Positions 1 through 9,349 of a stretch of DNA of 64,000 nucleotides are shown one piece after another (position 1 is the first letter of the stretch; the number at the start of each line of letters is the position of its first letter). The DNA is from Membranipora membranacea (Eukaryota; Bryozoa; Gymnolaemata; Cheilostomatida; Membraniporidae), in assembly GCA_914767715.1 (NCBI GenBank), contig OU612066.1, positions 36,122,283 through 36,186,282 on the forward strand, read 5' to 3'. Below the pieces are notes generated by a model. That model was not told where the DNA came from, did not search any database, and saw nothing but the letters and a program-made list of their open reading frames with translations. The position numbers and the translations under genes are program-made.

Positions 1-386
1 CAAGTTTTCATCGGACGTTACTATTATTGATGTGTGTGCTGTGGCGTCTGCACAGGTGTAATCACACCATCAAACTCTACAGAAGTGTAATAATGTTCTC
101 ACAGTATGTGTACCTACTAGTATCTCAACAACAATATCAATGTAATGTGTCATCCAGTGTTGCATTATTGCGATATCCTGATTATCATTTGCAAATTTAG
201 ATGAAAACTAACAAAATATATCTAACAAATGGACAGAGCAGACAGGACTTTGTATATAAAATGTGCGCTGAAATGTGAAGTGTCATAATATATAAAAGAA
301 ATCATTTAGAGATTCTTGATCTCGAATGTCCATAATCATGTCCAAGTTCAGTTTCTATATCAGTCCGTATTTCATGTCAGTGTATC

Positions 387-1019
387 TTAGATGTTCTCTG
401 GACGCCTCGCATTCTGAGCTCTTTCTTCCATAATGGTTATCACCCGCTGGAACTCCCTCTTCCAGAGCCTTACTATGAAATTTTTTACATGTAAACCATC
501 TTTCAGATATGCCTTATAGAACTTGTAATGGCCTTTCTTTCGTTTGAAGATCTTCGAGTGTAGGTGGGGAGTGTTATTCTCATATTTCGTATTAAAGTGG
601 TAAATTGCTCTGTTTTCTACCACTATATGTCCGCTGATTTCATCATTCCACTGTCTATAAAATCCTTGCATTATAGGTCGTGCACATCTTTGATTGTACT
701 TCTCAAAATTCATTGGAAACAAAGGACACGGAATAGGATACATATTGAGAAAGGACAAGTCATTGTAGAAAGGTACGAATAGTTGATTTATAGTGCTGAG
801 GTTTGTGTCTTTGAAAACTACTTCCCGACGGCTTCTATGTAATGATGTAAATCTCACAGGGCCGACAACCACCAACACATAGTGGTTTCTGAGATGGTAT
901 CGATTCTCCATCATATATTCAACCGCCGCTTCCCAGTTCAAACCATTTATACTGATGGTCCTTACATTAGGGACAACTAGATTGCGAACGAGTGAGTTTC
1001 CTCATATAATGCAACGCAT
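387..1019 (-). pseudogene. Family A third frame, SGNH/GDSL-esterase-like
   Basis: A frame starting ATG at 1019 and ending at 387, with one in-frame TGA at 1002-1004, lies directly downstream of the integrase tail. Right after the TGA is GNSLVRNL, which resembles block I (GDS) of SGNH hydrolases. About 35 residues later comes a hydrophobic strand ending VVVG (block III position, the usual GxND changed to GPVR). Near the C-terminus is KDGLHVKN, resembling block V (DxxH). The layout matches the third frame of family B at 57625 (GNSIVRYL, then VVVGISD). An esterase-like domain is inferred from the motifs; enzymatic activity is unproven and the missing Asp/Asn makes it doubtful. It could instead be a structural or nucleic-acid-binding derivative of the fold. 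I see no signal peptide or membrane anchor that would suggest an envelope protein. Confidence 0.5.
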
Positions 1020-1062
1020 CTGAAATGAAGAAATCGGCAGTTAGTTACACGGGTATCATGCA

Positions 1063-2634
1063 TCATAAACAGTCAAACGCGGGCGTCCCAATAACATTGT
1101 ACAGGTTTAGTCTATTAGGTTCTTTCACTGCTCTACTGGACCTAGTCGATTTTACTGGTACCGACATATCGTTAGAGCTGGTAGGTTTAGATAGTATAAC
1201 CACACTTTTGGACCTTGACTTTGGTGCAATCGCACTCCCCAGATTTGGAGATGCAACAACGCCCCCGGTACCCGGTACTGCAACTGCATCACCTGTAACT
1301 GGTAATGCCCCAGCATTACCGGCACATGTAGATGCAACAGCACAACTTGCACTTGTATGGCAAACCACACTACCTTCACTCGAGGGTGCAACAGCACTTT
1401 CGGACTGGATAGGTGTAACAGCGCTTTGAGAACAACTTGTGTCTATCGACCCAGATACATGTTCTGATCTTGCTGGAGGAGTAATCACTCCTGACTGAGG
1501 GTTTGCAGCCGACTGGTTGATTGCAACATCATGCGAGTACTGATCTGGTGCAACAGCATCCATAATCGGCAGTTGTACTGGAGTAACACTCCCCTCTCTA
1601 CTTGGTGACTGGTATGCTGCTACATGGATCTGAGAACGGTTACGGTTTTCCATCCTTTTCGAGAAGAACTTCTCTGCCATTTGTCCCAACTACTGTAGCC
1701 ATCTGAGGCTTCTTCTTTGATCCATCTACAATCTCCACCTGCTGAAAAAGCTTCAACGGGGCACGCTCTTTGGTGTTGTGTCGCTGATTGTAGTTACGCT
1801 CTTGCCTGGCTTTTATAACAGAGTCCTTCTTTCTAAACCTGTCTTCATGGACCGTTCTGGAGTTGCATATCCCCATAGAGTTGAGACCCCTGCTGAACAG
1901 CAGCTGAGCTGGAGAGTAACCACACTCCAACGGCGTATCCCTGTAACTGCATAGTGCTGCTTGCAGATTTAGGTTCTTTTCTAGCAGCCTCTTGACTGAC
2001 TGTACAGCTCTCTCTGCTTCACCATTGCTCTGACTATACTTCGGGGCAGAAGTCACGTGAGTGATATCCCACTTCCTCAGAAACTTTTGGAACACATCTC
2101 CCTTATAGTATGCCGCATTGTCGCTAACCAGAGAATGTGGGATACCCAGCATACAGTACACGTCTTCCAACTCTTTGATAACTGATGATGATTCACAGTT
2201 TGGCAACCGCCTAGCTACTATATAGCGACTGAAGTAGTCCACCAGTACCAAATATTGATCAGCATTGAACTCGCAGATGTCCGTAGCTACTTGCCACCAC
2301 GCTCTATTTGGTAGAGGTACACTGCATAGAGGCTCTCTCGGGATTCTCCTGAACTCTGTGCACTTTGGGCAGGCTTTCACCAACTCTCGGATTTGCGAAG
2401 TGATACCTGGCCACCAAACTAGAGAGTTTGCTCTGCGTACACACTTATTCTCTCCTTGGTGTCCTCTATGGATATCTTGTAGAACTCTCTCTCAGGCTGT
2501 GGAACAAATACTCTGTCCCAGTAGAAGATAACTCCCTGTATCGCCGTCAGGTAGTGTCTATGAGAATAGAACTTCTGCACTGAGACATGGACTTTGTGAA
2601 ATATAGGCCACCCATCGGTCACATATTTCAGCAA
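1063..2634 (-). pseudogene. Integrase of gypsy family A (frameshifted)
   Basis: Integrases insert the cDNA copy of the element into host DNA. The start (2634-2419) holds the N-terminal region and the next frame (2383-1640) opens with a CPKC zinc-binding pair, the end of an HHCC finger. The catalytic core follows with all three acidic positions visible: TDICEF, LVSDNAAYY and NGEAER. The core continues past YRDTPLECGYSPAQLLFSR, a typical Ty3/gypsy stretch. A frame change near 1.64-1.69 kb leads into a C-terminal tail (1689-1063) that is low-complexity, rich in Ala, Val, Pro, Ser, Thr and Gly with loose repeats such as AVAP and VVASP. The SINE at about 2.64-2.93 kb separates this part from RNase H. 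The catalytic triad survives but the frame is broken, so it is a pseudogene. Confidence 0.85.
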
Positions 2635-2641
2635 CCATGAT

Positions 2642-2928
2642 GATTATTCATCATGGAGTAGGAGGTAGCTCAGTTGGTTAGAGCGCCGTCTCTTCAGCAT
2701 GCGAATGTTGAAGGTCGTGGGTTCGAATCCCACTGAAGTCTAATGACTGCTGGGGTTTGGTTGGACCCCCAGGTGTGCTCCGACCTGCCTGCAAACTGAG
2801 AGCAAATGGGCGCAGATATTGCAGCCTATCCCCTAAGGCAACTAGTATTTCGCCGCCCATACTTCAGGATGTGGCATGTGATATATCATCTGATTTTAAT
2901 CAACCTTTTTTAATCAACCTTTAATCAT
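2642..2928 (+). repeat. tRNA-derived SINE inserted in gypsy A
   Basis: A tRNA-like head starts near 2661 with an A box (TAGCTCAGTTGG) and a B box (GGTTCGAATCC), the internal RNA polymerase III promoter. The tRNA-unrelated body follows and ends in an AT-rich stretch with repeated TTTAATCAACC. It sits between the RNase H and integrase coding segments of the host element, which pick up again on each side. A short shared word TCATCA lies on both flanks but I could not settle the target duplication. It is not a working tRNA gene, because the tRNA-like part runs into the repeat body and the acceptor arm does not pair convincingly. Confidence 0.75.
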
Positions 2929-3778
2929 CAGCCGCTGAGGCCTGGAATCGAGAGAGACGAGGTTTTTGATATTGGCAACGCATCTACAATTTCGCTGACT
3001 ATCAGACTTTCAGAGGACTCAGACGGCTCTACTTCCAGCGGCGCTCTTGACAAAGCATCAGCCAAAACCAACTTTTCGCCCGGAGTGTAGAATATGTCGT
3101 AGTCATAGGACATCATTCGTAACCGGAATCTCTGCACTCGCAGTGGTAGTTTAGCAAGTTCCTTGTCACCGAGCACTGATATTAGAGGCTTTTGATCCGT
3201 TTCAATTCTGAATTTTCGTCCAGCGAGATAGTAATGGAATCTGTCACAAGCCCAACAAATGGCCAATGCCTCCTTTTCTATCTGAGCATATCTAGTCTCT
3301 GCTGCGTTGAGCGATCTGGAGGCAAATGCTACTGGCTTCCACACCCCTTCAACTTCTTGAAGTATAGCTGCTCCCAGACCATATGACGAAGCATCTGTAC
3401 TGAGCAACACGTCTTTTCCAAGCTGATACGGTGTCAATGTCGGGGGTTGTGACAACATCTCTTTGAGCTCTACAAATTCTCTGATATGTTCTGGGCCCCA
3501 AACCCAGTCAGCATCTTTCTGCAAGAGTTGGCGAAGTGCATACGACCCATCAGCATGACTTGCTGAAAACTTCCCGAGGTAGCTGACCATACCAAAGAAC
3601 CGCTGCAGATCTTTTCTCTGTCGAGGGTCTGCAAATTCTCTAATGGAAGTCTTTGACAAACATATCTGCCGAAAGGTGTGATGAAAGCTGTTAGGTGCTG
3701 AGTTTCCTCGGACAACTTCATCTGCCAATACCCGCAGTTGGCGTCCAGTTTTGTAAAGTACCTTGCTGCGTCTAGCAT
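2928..3778 (-). pseudogene. RT C-terminal part and RNase H of gypsy A
   Basis: Two overlapping minus-strand frames cover the end of the reverse transcriptase and RNase H. The first (3778-3470) has FTKLDANCGYWQ and ITPFGRY of the RT palm, then jumps directly to the tether region (LQTLDREKI), so the segment with the catalytic YxDD motif is deleted near 3.65 kb. The second (3728-2928) has QRFFGMVSYLGKF of the RT connection and a Ty3-type RNase H: LLSTDASSYGLGAAILQ, PVAFASRSLN, QIEKEALAI and FRIETDQKPL. RNase H degrades the RNA strand of the RNA-DNA hybrid. Missing the RT active site, this copy cannot reverse transcribe. Confidence 0.88.
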
Positions 3779-3779
3779 G

Positions 3780-4409
3780 CTAAAGTCTCATCGCTGTAGG
3801 GAGTGGATGATACTCACGGGTTATCGCTTTGTTTAGTCTAGTGAAATAAAAAAAAATGCGAATGGCATCGTTCTTCTTGGGTACCACAATACAAGGCGCA
3901 CACCATTCAGTAGGGGCTTCGATCTTCCTGATCATTCCCATACTCTCCATGCGCTCTAAATCTTTTCTCAAAGGTTCTCTTCTTGCTGCAGCAACTCTCC
4001 TTGGGACTGCTTGCGCAAAAGGAACACAATCTTTCTTCAGAGCAATCTTTATTGCGGTTTTCATAGTGCCAAGTCCCGTGAAAAGATTAGGAAACTTCTC
4101 TTTCTTTGGTTCAGTGCTAATTGAATCAGTGAACTCAATCAACTTTAAGCCAGCAATCGCCGGCTTGCCCAACAGTGGTGTGATGAGGTTTTTTACTATG
4201 TAAACCTCCTGTGATACAGTTTTGCCATTTATTTCCAAGTCTACACTAGTAACACCGTCCAATTGTAAATCCTGATTCCCAGCTGCACGAAGCATTTTCC
4301 TAGCAGGCTTGAGTTTCAACGAAAAATCACCTAGATACTTGGAAGGAATTGCTGTCACAGCAGCACCTGTATCAACTTTAAACTTGATTGAGTGGCTATT
4401 TACTTTCAC
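3780..4409 (-). pseudogene. Protease and N-terminal RT of gypsy A
   Basis: The frame begins with a retroviral-type aspartic protease: KVDTGAAVTAIP holds the catalytic Asp-Thr-Gly, and the flap side ends with LLGKPAI. The RT fingers follow: RVAAARREPLRKDLERM, then WCAPCIVVPKKN and LNKAITREYHPLP. The expected IRICVDFT stretch reads IRIFFYFT, so the first RT aspartate region is altered, beside an A-rich run near 3850. The frame stops at 3780, where RT continues in another frame. Protease would cut the Gag-Pol polyprotein. The motifs are clear; the copy is inactive. Confidence 0.87.
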
Positions 4410-4451
4410 ATTAGCAAACCATGCTTTGTCTGTTTCCGTTATCGAGTCTAG

Positions 4452-5291
4452 TCATAAGCTATCCCCCAAGAATAAGCTCAGATTTGAGTCTAGTTCATTC
4501 ACTGTACGACTACATTTCTTACAAAGTGGAGACTTTGCCCAATGACCCTTTTCATTACACGCTTTCCACAAAGAAAACTTGGCAGGGCAGTTCCTTCCTC
4601 TGTGAAATGTTTTGTTACATCGCTCACAAGGCTTTTCTCTAGATGGCCTGTCTTCTGACTTATACTGCGGCTTAGCTTTACTGTCCTGTTTTGATGTCAC
4701 CGAGTCTAGGTTATCATCATCAGCTTCCTCAAACTTCTGTGTTTGCTGATGATTGCTTACCCACTGCTTTGATTTCTGAATGCACTTATTGAGGTCAAGG
4801 TCATCGACATCCATAAGATACTCTCTAAGTTTTTTGTCTTTGACACCAACTAAGATTCTATCCCTTATCAGATCATTTTTCATCTCCCCATAGTCACATT
4901 GATCTGTCTGACTTTGGAGTTCTACAATGTACTGGTGAATAGTTTTCTCCCCTTGGCGCATAGTGTTGAACTTTGCCCTCTCATAGATTACATTTTTTAC
5001 CGGTTCAAAATATTCATCAAACATCCTGATGGTGTTTTTCAATGTCTTTTTCTTGTTAGTGACAGTTGAATCATAATTAAACTGTACATAAATAGGTACA
5101 CTCTCATTTCCCATCTGGACAAACATGTTACTGATATGTTCTTCTTCAGACATATCGGAGTATTTTTTAGCTATTTTGAAAACCTCAAACAGCATTTTGA
5201 ATGTCTTCCAAGCTGTTGATAGGTCGCCACTGGAGAAATCTATCCTCTTACAGAACTTATTATCCTTGTTACTCTCAGCCATGACTGTCAC
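4452..5291 (-). pseudogene. Gag of gypsy family A
   Basis: A 279-residue frame starts at an ATG about 150 bases inside the primer-binding site, the usual place for gag. The N-terminal two thirds is a hydrophilic helical capsid-like region (WKTFKMLFEVFKIA; TMRQGEKTIHQYIVELQ resembles the gypsy retrotransposon gag family). Near the C-terminus is a CX2CX4HX4C zinc knuckle (CERCNKTFHRGRNC), followed by a second knuckle whose first cysteine position is Trp (WKACNEKGHWAK). Gag forms the particle and the knuckles bind the element's RNA. It is the longest unbroken frame of the element, but the lost knuckle cysteine and broken pol make it a fossil. Confidence 0.87.
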
Positions 5292-5442
5292 AAACTAGTA
5301 TGATATTTGTATGTGAATAATAAAAGTAAGAAAAGTCAACTCAATGAGTGACCTATATGATTGTTGTCAGTTTTTTCAAACAATAAGAGTTTTCCCGCCA
5401 CTTCTATTTCAGCTCAGAACGCAGTTTTGCTGACTCCTCACA

Positions 5443-5462
5443 AGTATTTACATCTGACACCA
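5443..5462 (-). promoter_or_regulatory. tRNA primer-binding site of gypsy A
   Basis: On the minus strand TGGTGTCAGATGTAA directly follows an LTR end (CTTCACA). A site beginning TGG, the complement of a tRNA CCA end, next to an LTR is where the tRNA primer anneals for first-strand synthesis. The first 15 bases are identical to the site of family B at 60640. The primer tRNA was not identified with certainty; a leucine tRNA is a guess from similarity to TGGTGTCAGA-type sites. Confidence 0.7.
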
Positions 5463-5639
5463 TGTGAAGTACAATGTAATAGGGTATTTACCTTGCTATC
5501 AGGTCCGTCCCAGGTAATCTCCCAGCACTCGTGTTCCTGCTTGGTCTCGGCTCAGTCCTAGACTGACCTCTCTCATCCGGGTACCATAGACATCTATATC
5601 TCATTCACCATAGACATATACACTACAGTTTCATAGGAT

Positions 5640-6390
5640 AGAAATGATCCTCAGGGCAGAGATAACCTGAAGATTCATAGGTCAGTTCATTGCGTATCCA
5701 GCTGATGTCTTCACAAAATTGTTATTTGACCATACATGCAGCAGTTAGGTGCAGTAATGCCTCTTTTCAGGATAAAAGCCAAATCCACACACATCCTTTT
5801 TCTTTAGTGTAATTGTGGTTTGGTGATTCCTCTTCAAGTTCAAAAACCACAATCTAAATTTTCATTTAGTAGTTTTGTGGTGTCCTAGTTCAAATTCAAG
5901 ATCAAAACCCACACTGTTTTTATTTGAGATGTGGCTTTGTGGAAAAGAAAGTCTAGAATGCTAGATCAATTTCAAGATGAAATTCCACATGGATTTTGCT
6001 ATATGTTCAAACGTTACTAATCAGATCGAGCTTGTGGTTCGGCTTGGGGCTGCCCCTGAGGCTTTGCTGAATACTGTTAGATTTTGTTTGAGGCTAATTG
6101 CAGTTCATTTTCTTTTACAGACGCTGAAGAACAAACAGAAACCGGATGTGTATTTCGTAATAAGACTCTTTATTACTGTTCACGAATAAAATGATACAAC
6201 GTATTCATGTGTATTATTTGGCATCTGTGCTGTCTTTCTTTATCTGTGCTTGTTCTTTGGTCTTTACCCTTCTTTAGCTGTAAAAGAGAAGCAAACCTTG
6301 ATTACAAATAGGATTCGACTTGGTTATATGCATATTATAGCTTGTATGACAGCTTGTAAAGTCAAAGGAATGAGATCTTTGTATTCTGCT
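5640..6390. other. No gene recognised
   Basis: AT-rich DNA with loosely repeated words around TTTGTGG and TTCAAGTTCAAA between 5.8 and 5.97 kb. Short open frames here have no recognisable motif. Confidence 0.5.
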
Positions 6391-6560
6391 GTTACCTCGG
6401 GATTGACCCCAGTCAGGTACTTCAGGATTTAACCTGGTCGCCTACCTTGGGATTGAACCCGGAACTTCAGGCCTAAACCTGGTCGCCTACCTCGGGATTA
6501 AACCCGGTCACCTACCTCAGGATTTAACCTGGTCTCCTACCTCGGGATTAAACCCGAACC
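6391..6560. repeat. Imperfect 25-bp tandem repeat
   Basis: About six degenerate units of the type CCTACCTCGGGATTAAACC followed by CGGTCA. The last three units (6486-6560) keep an exact 25-base step and differ mainly at G/A and A/T positions. Each unit contains a palindrome-like GGGATTAAACCC core that also resembles a tRNA B box. No coding potential is apparent. Confidence 0.8.
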
Positions 6561-6569
6561 TGCTGCTGA

Positions 6570-7566
6570 GAAGGTATGCTATAAGTGATACTATGTATCA
6601 GCCCTCCGAAGGTGGTATAGCGACTGTTCTGCGCTGGTCGGATTGCCTGTATTAATCTGCTGGCTAGCAAGTCACAATCCAAGAATATACTCAGAGTGCG
6701 GTCCACAATCCAAGTGTTAACCTGGAATGCGTTGCTCTATTTGTCATTAATGTCTGCGACCAAGCTAGTGAGGCTTCATCCTACATAGATGGCCGTCGTC
6801 ACTAGCCTTGATAATTCCATTATCGTCCTCAATGAGCAGCTTTAATAAAATAATACAAATGTCAGCGTATATGTATAGCTGACGATAATTGCGTTTGTGT
6901 TCTCCATCCACATTTTATTGCACGAAGCAGTGGAGAGTATCAGCTCAAGGGAAATAACTGGTAGGATGCACGGCTGTCATTACCCGAGCACGCCATCAAA
7001 TTAGTCCAATTAGTGTAATTAGACATAAAGTGAATTTCGGAGTTGTGCCCTTTGCTTCTGCGGGGAGACAACTCATCTCAACTCACAACAGATTTGCCTT
7101 CACTTGATAAAAACAAATAAAAGAGAACACAACTTTATTATGTCATAGACATCAATATTATTTGAAGTCAATCCAACATCGGTGAACATGTGTGAGGTCT
7201 GTGTTCATAAAATAGCGGGAATTCTATAGCCTAAGATAATTCACTGCATTTCTTATATGGGAATCTAATGCTGCCCAATAATCAATACTTCATAAAGGTA
7301 GAACTTTATGCTCACACTGAATTTCAATTTGGATTGTGGATTTCGTGGTTTTGTGGAATTTACTTTATGTTATAATCTGCAGTTTCATCCACATATCCAC
7401 AAACAATAGAGTTGAATCGACCTAATCATATTGAACTTGGTGTGAGTGGGTATAGAAGCATTGTGTACTGTTCAGCTGTAACAACATTGACTTGTTGTTT
7501 TGGTGAGTAACTCCATAGTAGTAGCTGTCTATATATATATATATAAATGTTATGTATAATAATTGA
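6570..7566. other. No gene recognised
   Basis: No motif-bearing frame. A short (TA)n run lies near 7531-7546. The rest looks like ordinary non-coding DNA. Confidence 0.5.
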
Positions 7567-7570
7567 TTAA

Positions 7571-7947
7571 AGGGCAACCAAGGTTTCAAACAACTTCTCA
7601 TTGATGGCCATTGATTAATAGCAGATTGCACCTTCTGCATTGGGAAAAAGACAAAGTATAATTCGGATGATTATTCAGCCAGAATTCTTGTGAAACATTT
7701 CTTCCATCAGGTTCTCAAACTCAGCTAAAAGAGAATACCACATAGCAGTTGCCTGTTACTGTTATTATTTAGCCTGTGCTCTATAATTATTACGGCAAAG
7801 TCTTGGAACCTCCCCTAAACTGAAGTTTTACCCAGCTTAGAGTCAGCAACTACTTTGAGTTTTGCATCGCGTAATGCACAAAGCTGATGCTGCCCAGCAC
7901 ATTATTTGCTACCCATTAATGCATTGTTGTGAAACCTTGGTTGCCCT
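7571..7947. mobile_element. TTAA-flanked MITE
   Basis: The ends are an exact inverted repeat of at least 18 bases, AGGGCAACCAAGGTTTCA at the left and its complement at the right. The 377-bp body is flanked on both sides by TTAA (7567-7570 and 7948-7951). TTAA duplication with short terminal inverted repeats is the mark of piggyBac-type transposition, so this is probably a non-autonomous piggyBac-like element. There is no open frame for a transposase. Confidence 0.75.
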
Positions 7948-8289
7948 TTAAGTTAATGATGATGACGATGAGTCAGTGGGCATGTATGAGAATCATCTCA
8001 TTATCTTAGTTAGTAGGCCTAGCACACTATATCTCCTCGAGCTATTATTATATATATTAATTTTAGCAAGGAGTACCCAATGAATGATGAATGAACTCTC
8101 TTCTTCATTAGAGCAGCCCTGATTGGAGTACCACTACTCTTTGTTTTTATTATTTTGATTTTTATTCATCATTCATCTACTATCTTTTATCTTTTTTTTT
8201 TGTTTGAATGGATTGGTTTTTTTTGCCCACCAGCCGAGCTCTTATTTCAGTGTGTTATTTGTTTGTAGGACGTTTGGAGTTCCATATTG

Positions 8290-8425
8290 ACGTAAACTAC
8301 CACTGCCACTCGAATTCTGCATAGCTCAAAAATGACAAAATGAGGCTTCGATCTTAGCACTGTATCCTAATGGGCTTATTATCTACACAAAATGATTGTC
8401 AATCAGGGTATGAAATCGATGAACT
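8290..8425. repeat. Diverged fragment of the ACTACTGCTGCC MITE family
   Basis: The stretch from TAAACTACCACTGCCACTC onward follows the order of the better copies at 42572 and 63201: GAATTCTGCATAGCTC, then a block ending in CTAATGGGC, then TGATTGTCAATCAGGGTATGAAA. It is truncated before the right end and has many substitutions. Confidence 0.6.
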
Positions 8426-8869
8426 AGATGAGTAGCTGAGTGTTTACTCATTGAACTAAACCTAAAGGTTTAGTTCATTGGTTTACTGGTTAGGAATTGT
8501 TGACATTTTGATATCTTGACATAATTGATTGATATTGACATTTTGGTGAATACTCCCCCCTCCCCTCCATTCTAGGTGATAATGCTATGATTTGAGCTTC
8601 ATTTTGTCATCTTTGAGCTCAAATTTCGCTGAGTGGCAGCAGCAGGTTTTCTTCTTTGTTCCAAAGTAAAAATCAGTTGCGCTGAGTGTTATCCCCTCAT
8701 TGAATAGTGGAGGACAACTCAATATTTGTTGATTTTGTAAGGGCGTTTCTAAGACGAAAGAGTTTCTTTTTTTAAGCGTGCACCGATGTGCCACATGGGT
8801 GTGAATTTCAAGGTTTACCCTTTCAAGCACGCCGCCCTCCGCCCTTCTCCAAGGTTTTAAATATTTTTT

Positions 8870-9345
8870 TCTCTTCAAACTAATTCTGGTCTTTTCAAGT
8901 TCAATATTTTTTTTCACACCTGAAATGTCTCTGCTGTGAGAGTGAAGCCATTCTATCTCGCTGATAACAAGGCTCCAGCACCAGCTCTTTTTTTCTGATA
9001 TCGATTCATGTTTATGATGATGAACAAAGAATCTTTTTTTCTGTCAGGAAGCTCAGTCGGTCTCTGACGACAGTATAACCCATCACTTTTGTATTTGGTT
9101 TTGAGCTACTTGTAAAACTTGAGATGATCCACAACCTACCCTCAATGTAAATCATTTTAAGGCCACAGTATCATAGCACCAGTTCTACTCTCACATTGTA
9201 GCATTCACCCACCTTAAGTTGCTGTTCGTCTCTGAGATAACAGTGCTTGTTGTGTTGCGCATTCTTACCTCTCGGCGTGTATAACCAGATTGTTTGTTAA
9301 TACTCGCTTTCAGTGAAAGTTTAGATGTGCACTCATAGCTCATCC
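8870..9345. repeat. Dispersed repeat, copy 1
   Basis: A ~450-bp segment recurring, diverged, at 14340-14775. Shared blocks in the same order include TGAGAGTGAAG, ATTCT, CGGAAGCTCAG or AGGAAGCTCAG, and a final block ending AGATGTGC-CTCATA. No terminal repeats or frame were found, so the class is unknown. Confidence 0.55.
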
Positions 9346-9349
9346 ACTT

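Larger units (their letters stand above)
387..5463 (-). mobile_element. Ty3/gypsy retrotransposon, family A (degenerate)
   Basis: Read on the minus strand the order is primer-binding site, gag, protease, reverse transcriptase, RNase H, integrase and a third frame, which is the Ty3/gypsy order (RNase H before integrase). The 5' LTR ends at 5463, immediately before the primer-binding site; its outer edge (probably 5.6-5.7 kb) could not be fixed, and no matching 3' LTR was recognised before base 387, so the downstream end is lost or beyond my detection. Frameshifts, stops, an internal reverse transcriptase deletion and a SINE insertion show it is inactive. Family assignment is firm from gene order and motifs; clade assignment is not attempted. 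Confidence 0.9.

Noticed and set aside
387-1019. Envelope gene after integrase in gypsy A
   Set aside because: No signal peptide, transmembrane anchor, cleavage site or cysteine pattern of an envelope protein; the blocks suit an SGNH-like domain better.
1025-1429. Plus-strand open stretch of 134 codons
   Set aside because: Antisense shadow of the low-complexity integrase tail of gypsy A.
2661-2740. Functional tRNA gene
   Set aside because: A and B boxes are present, but the sequence continues into a SINE body, the acceptor stem does not pair well, and it lies inside a retrotransposon.
8585-8917. Minus-strand frame of 110 codons, lysine-rich
   Set aside because: Driven by poly-T runs on plus; no motif, and it overlaps the dispersed repeat.
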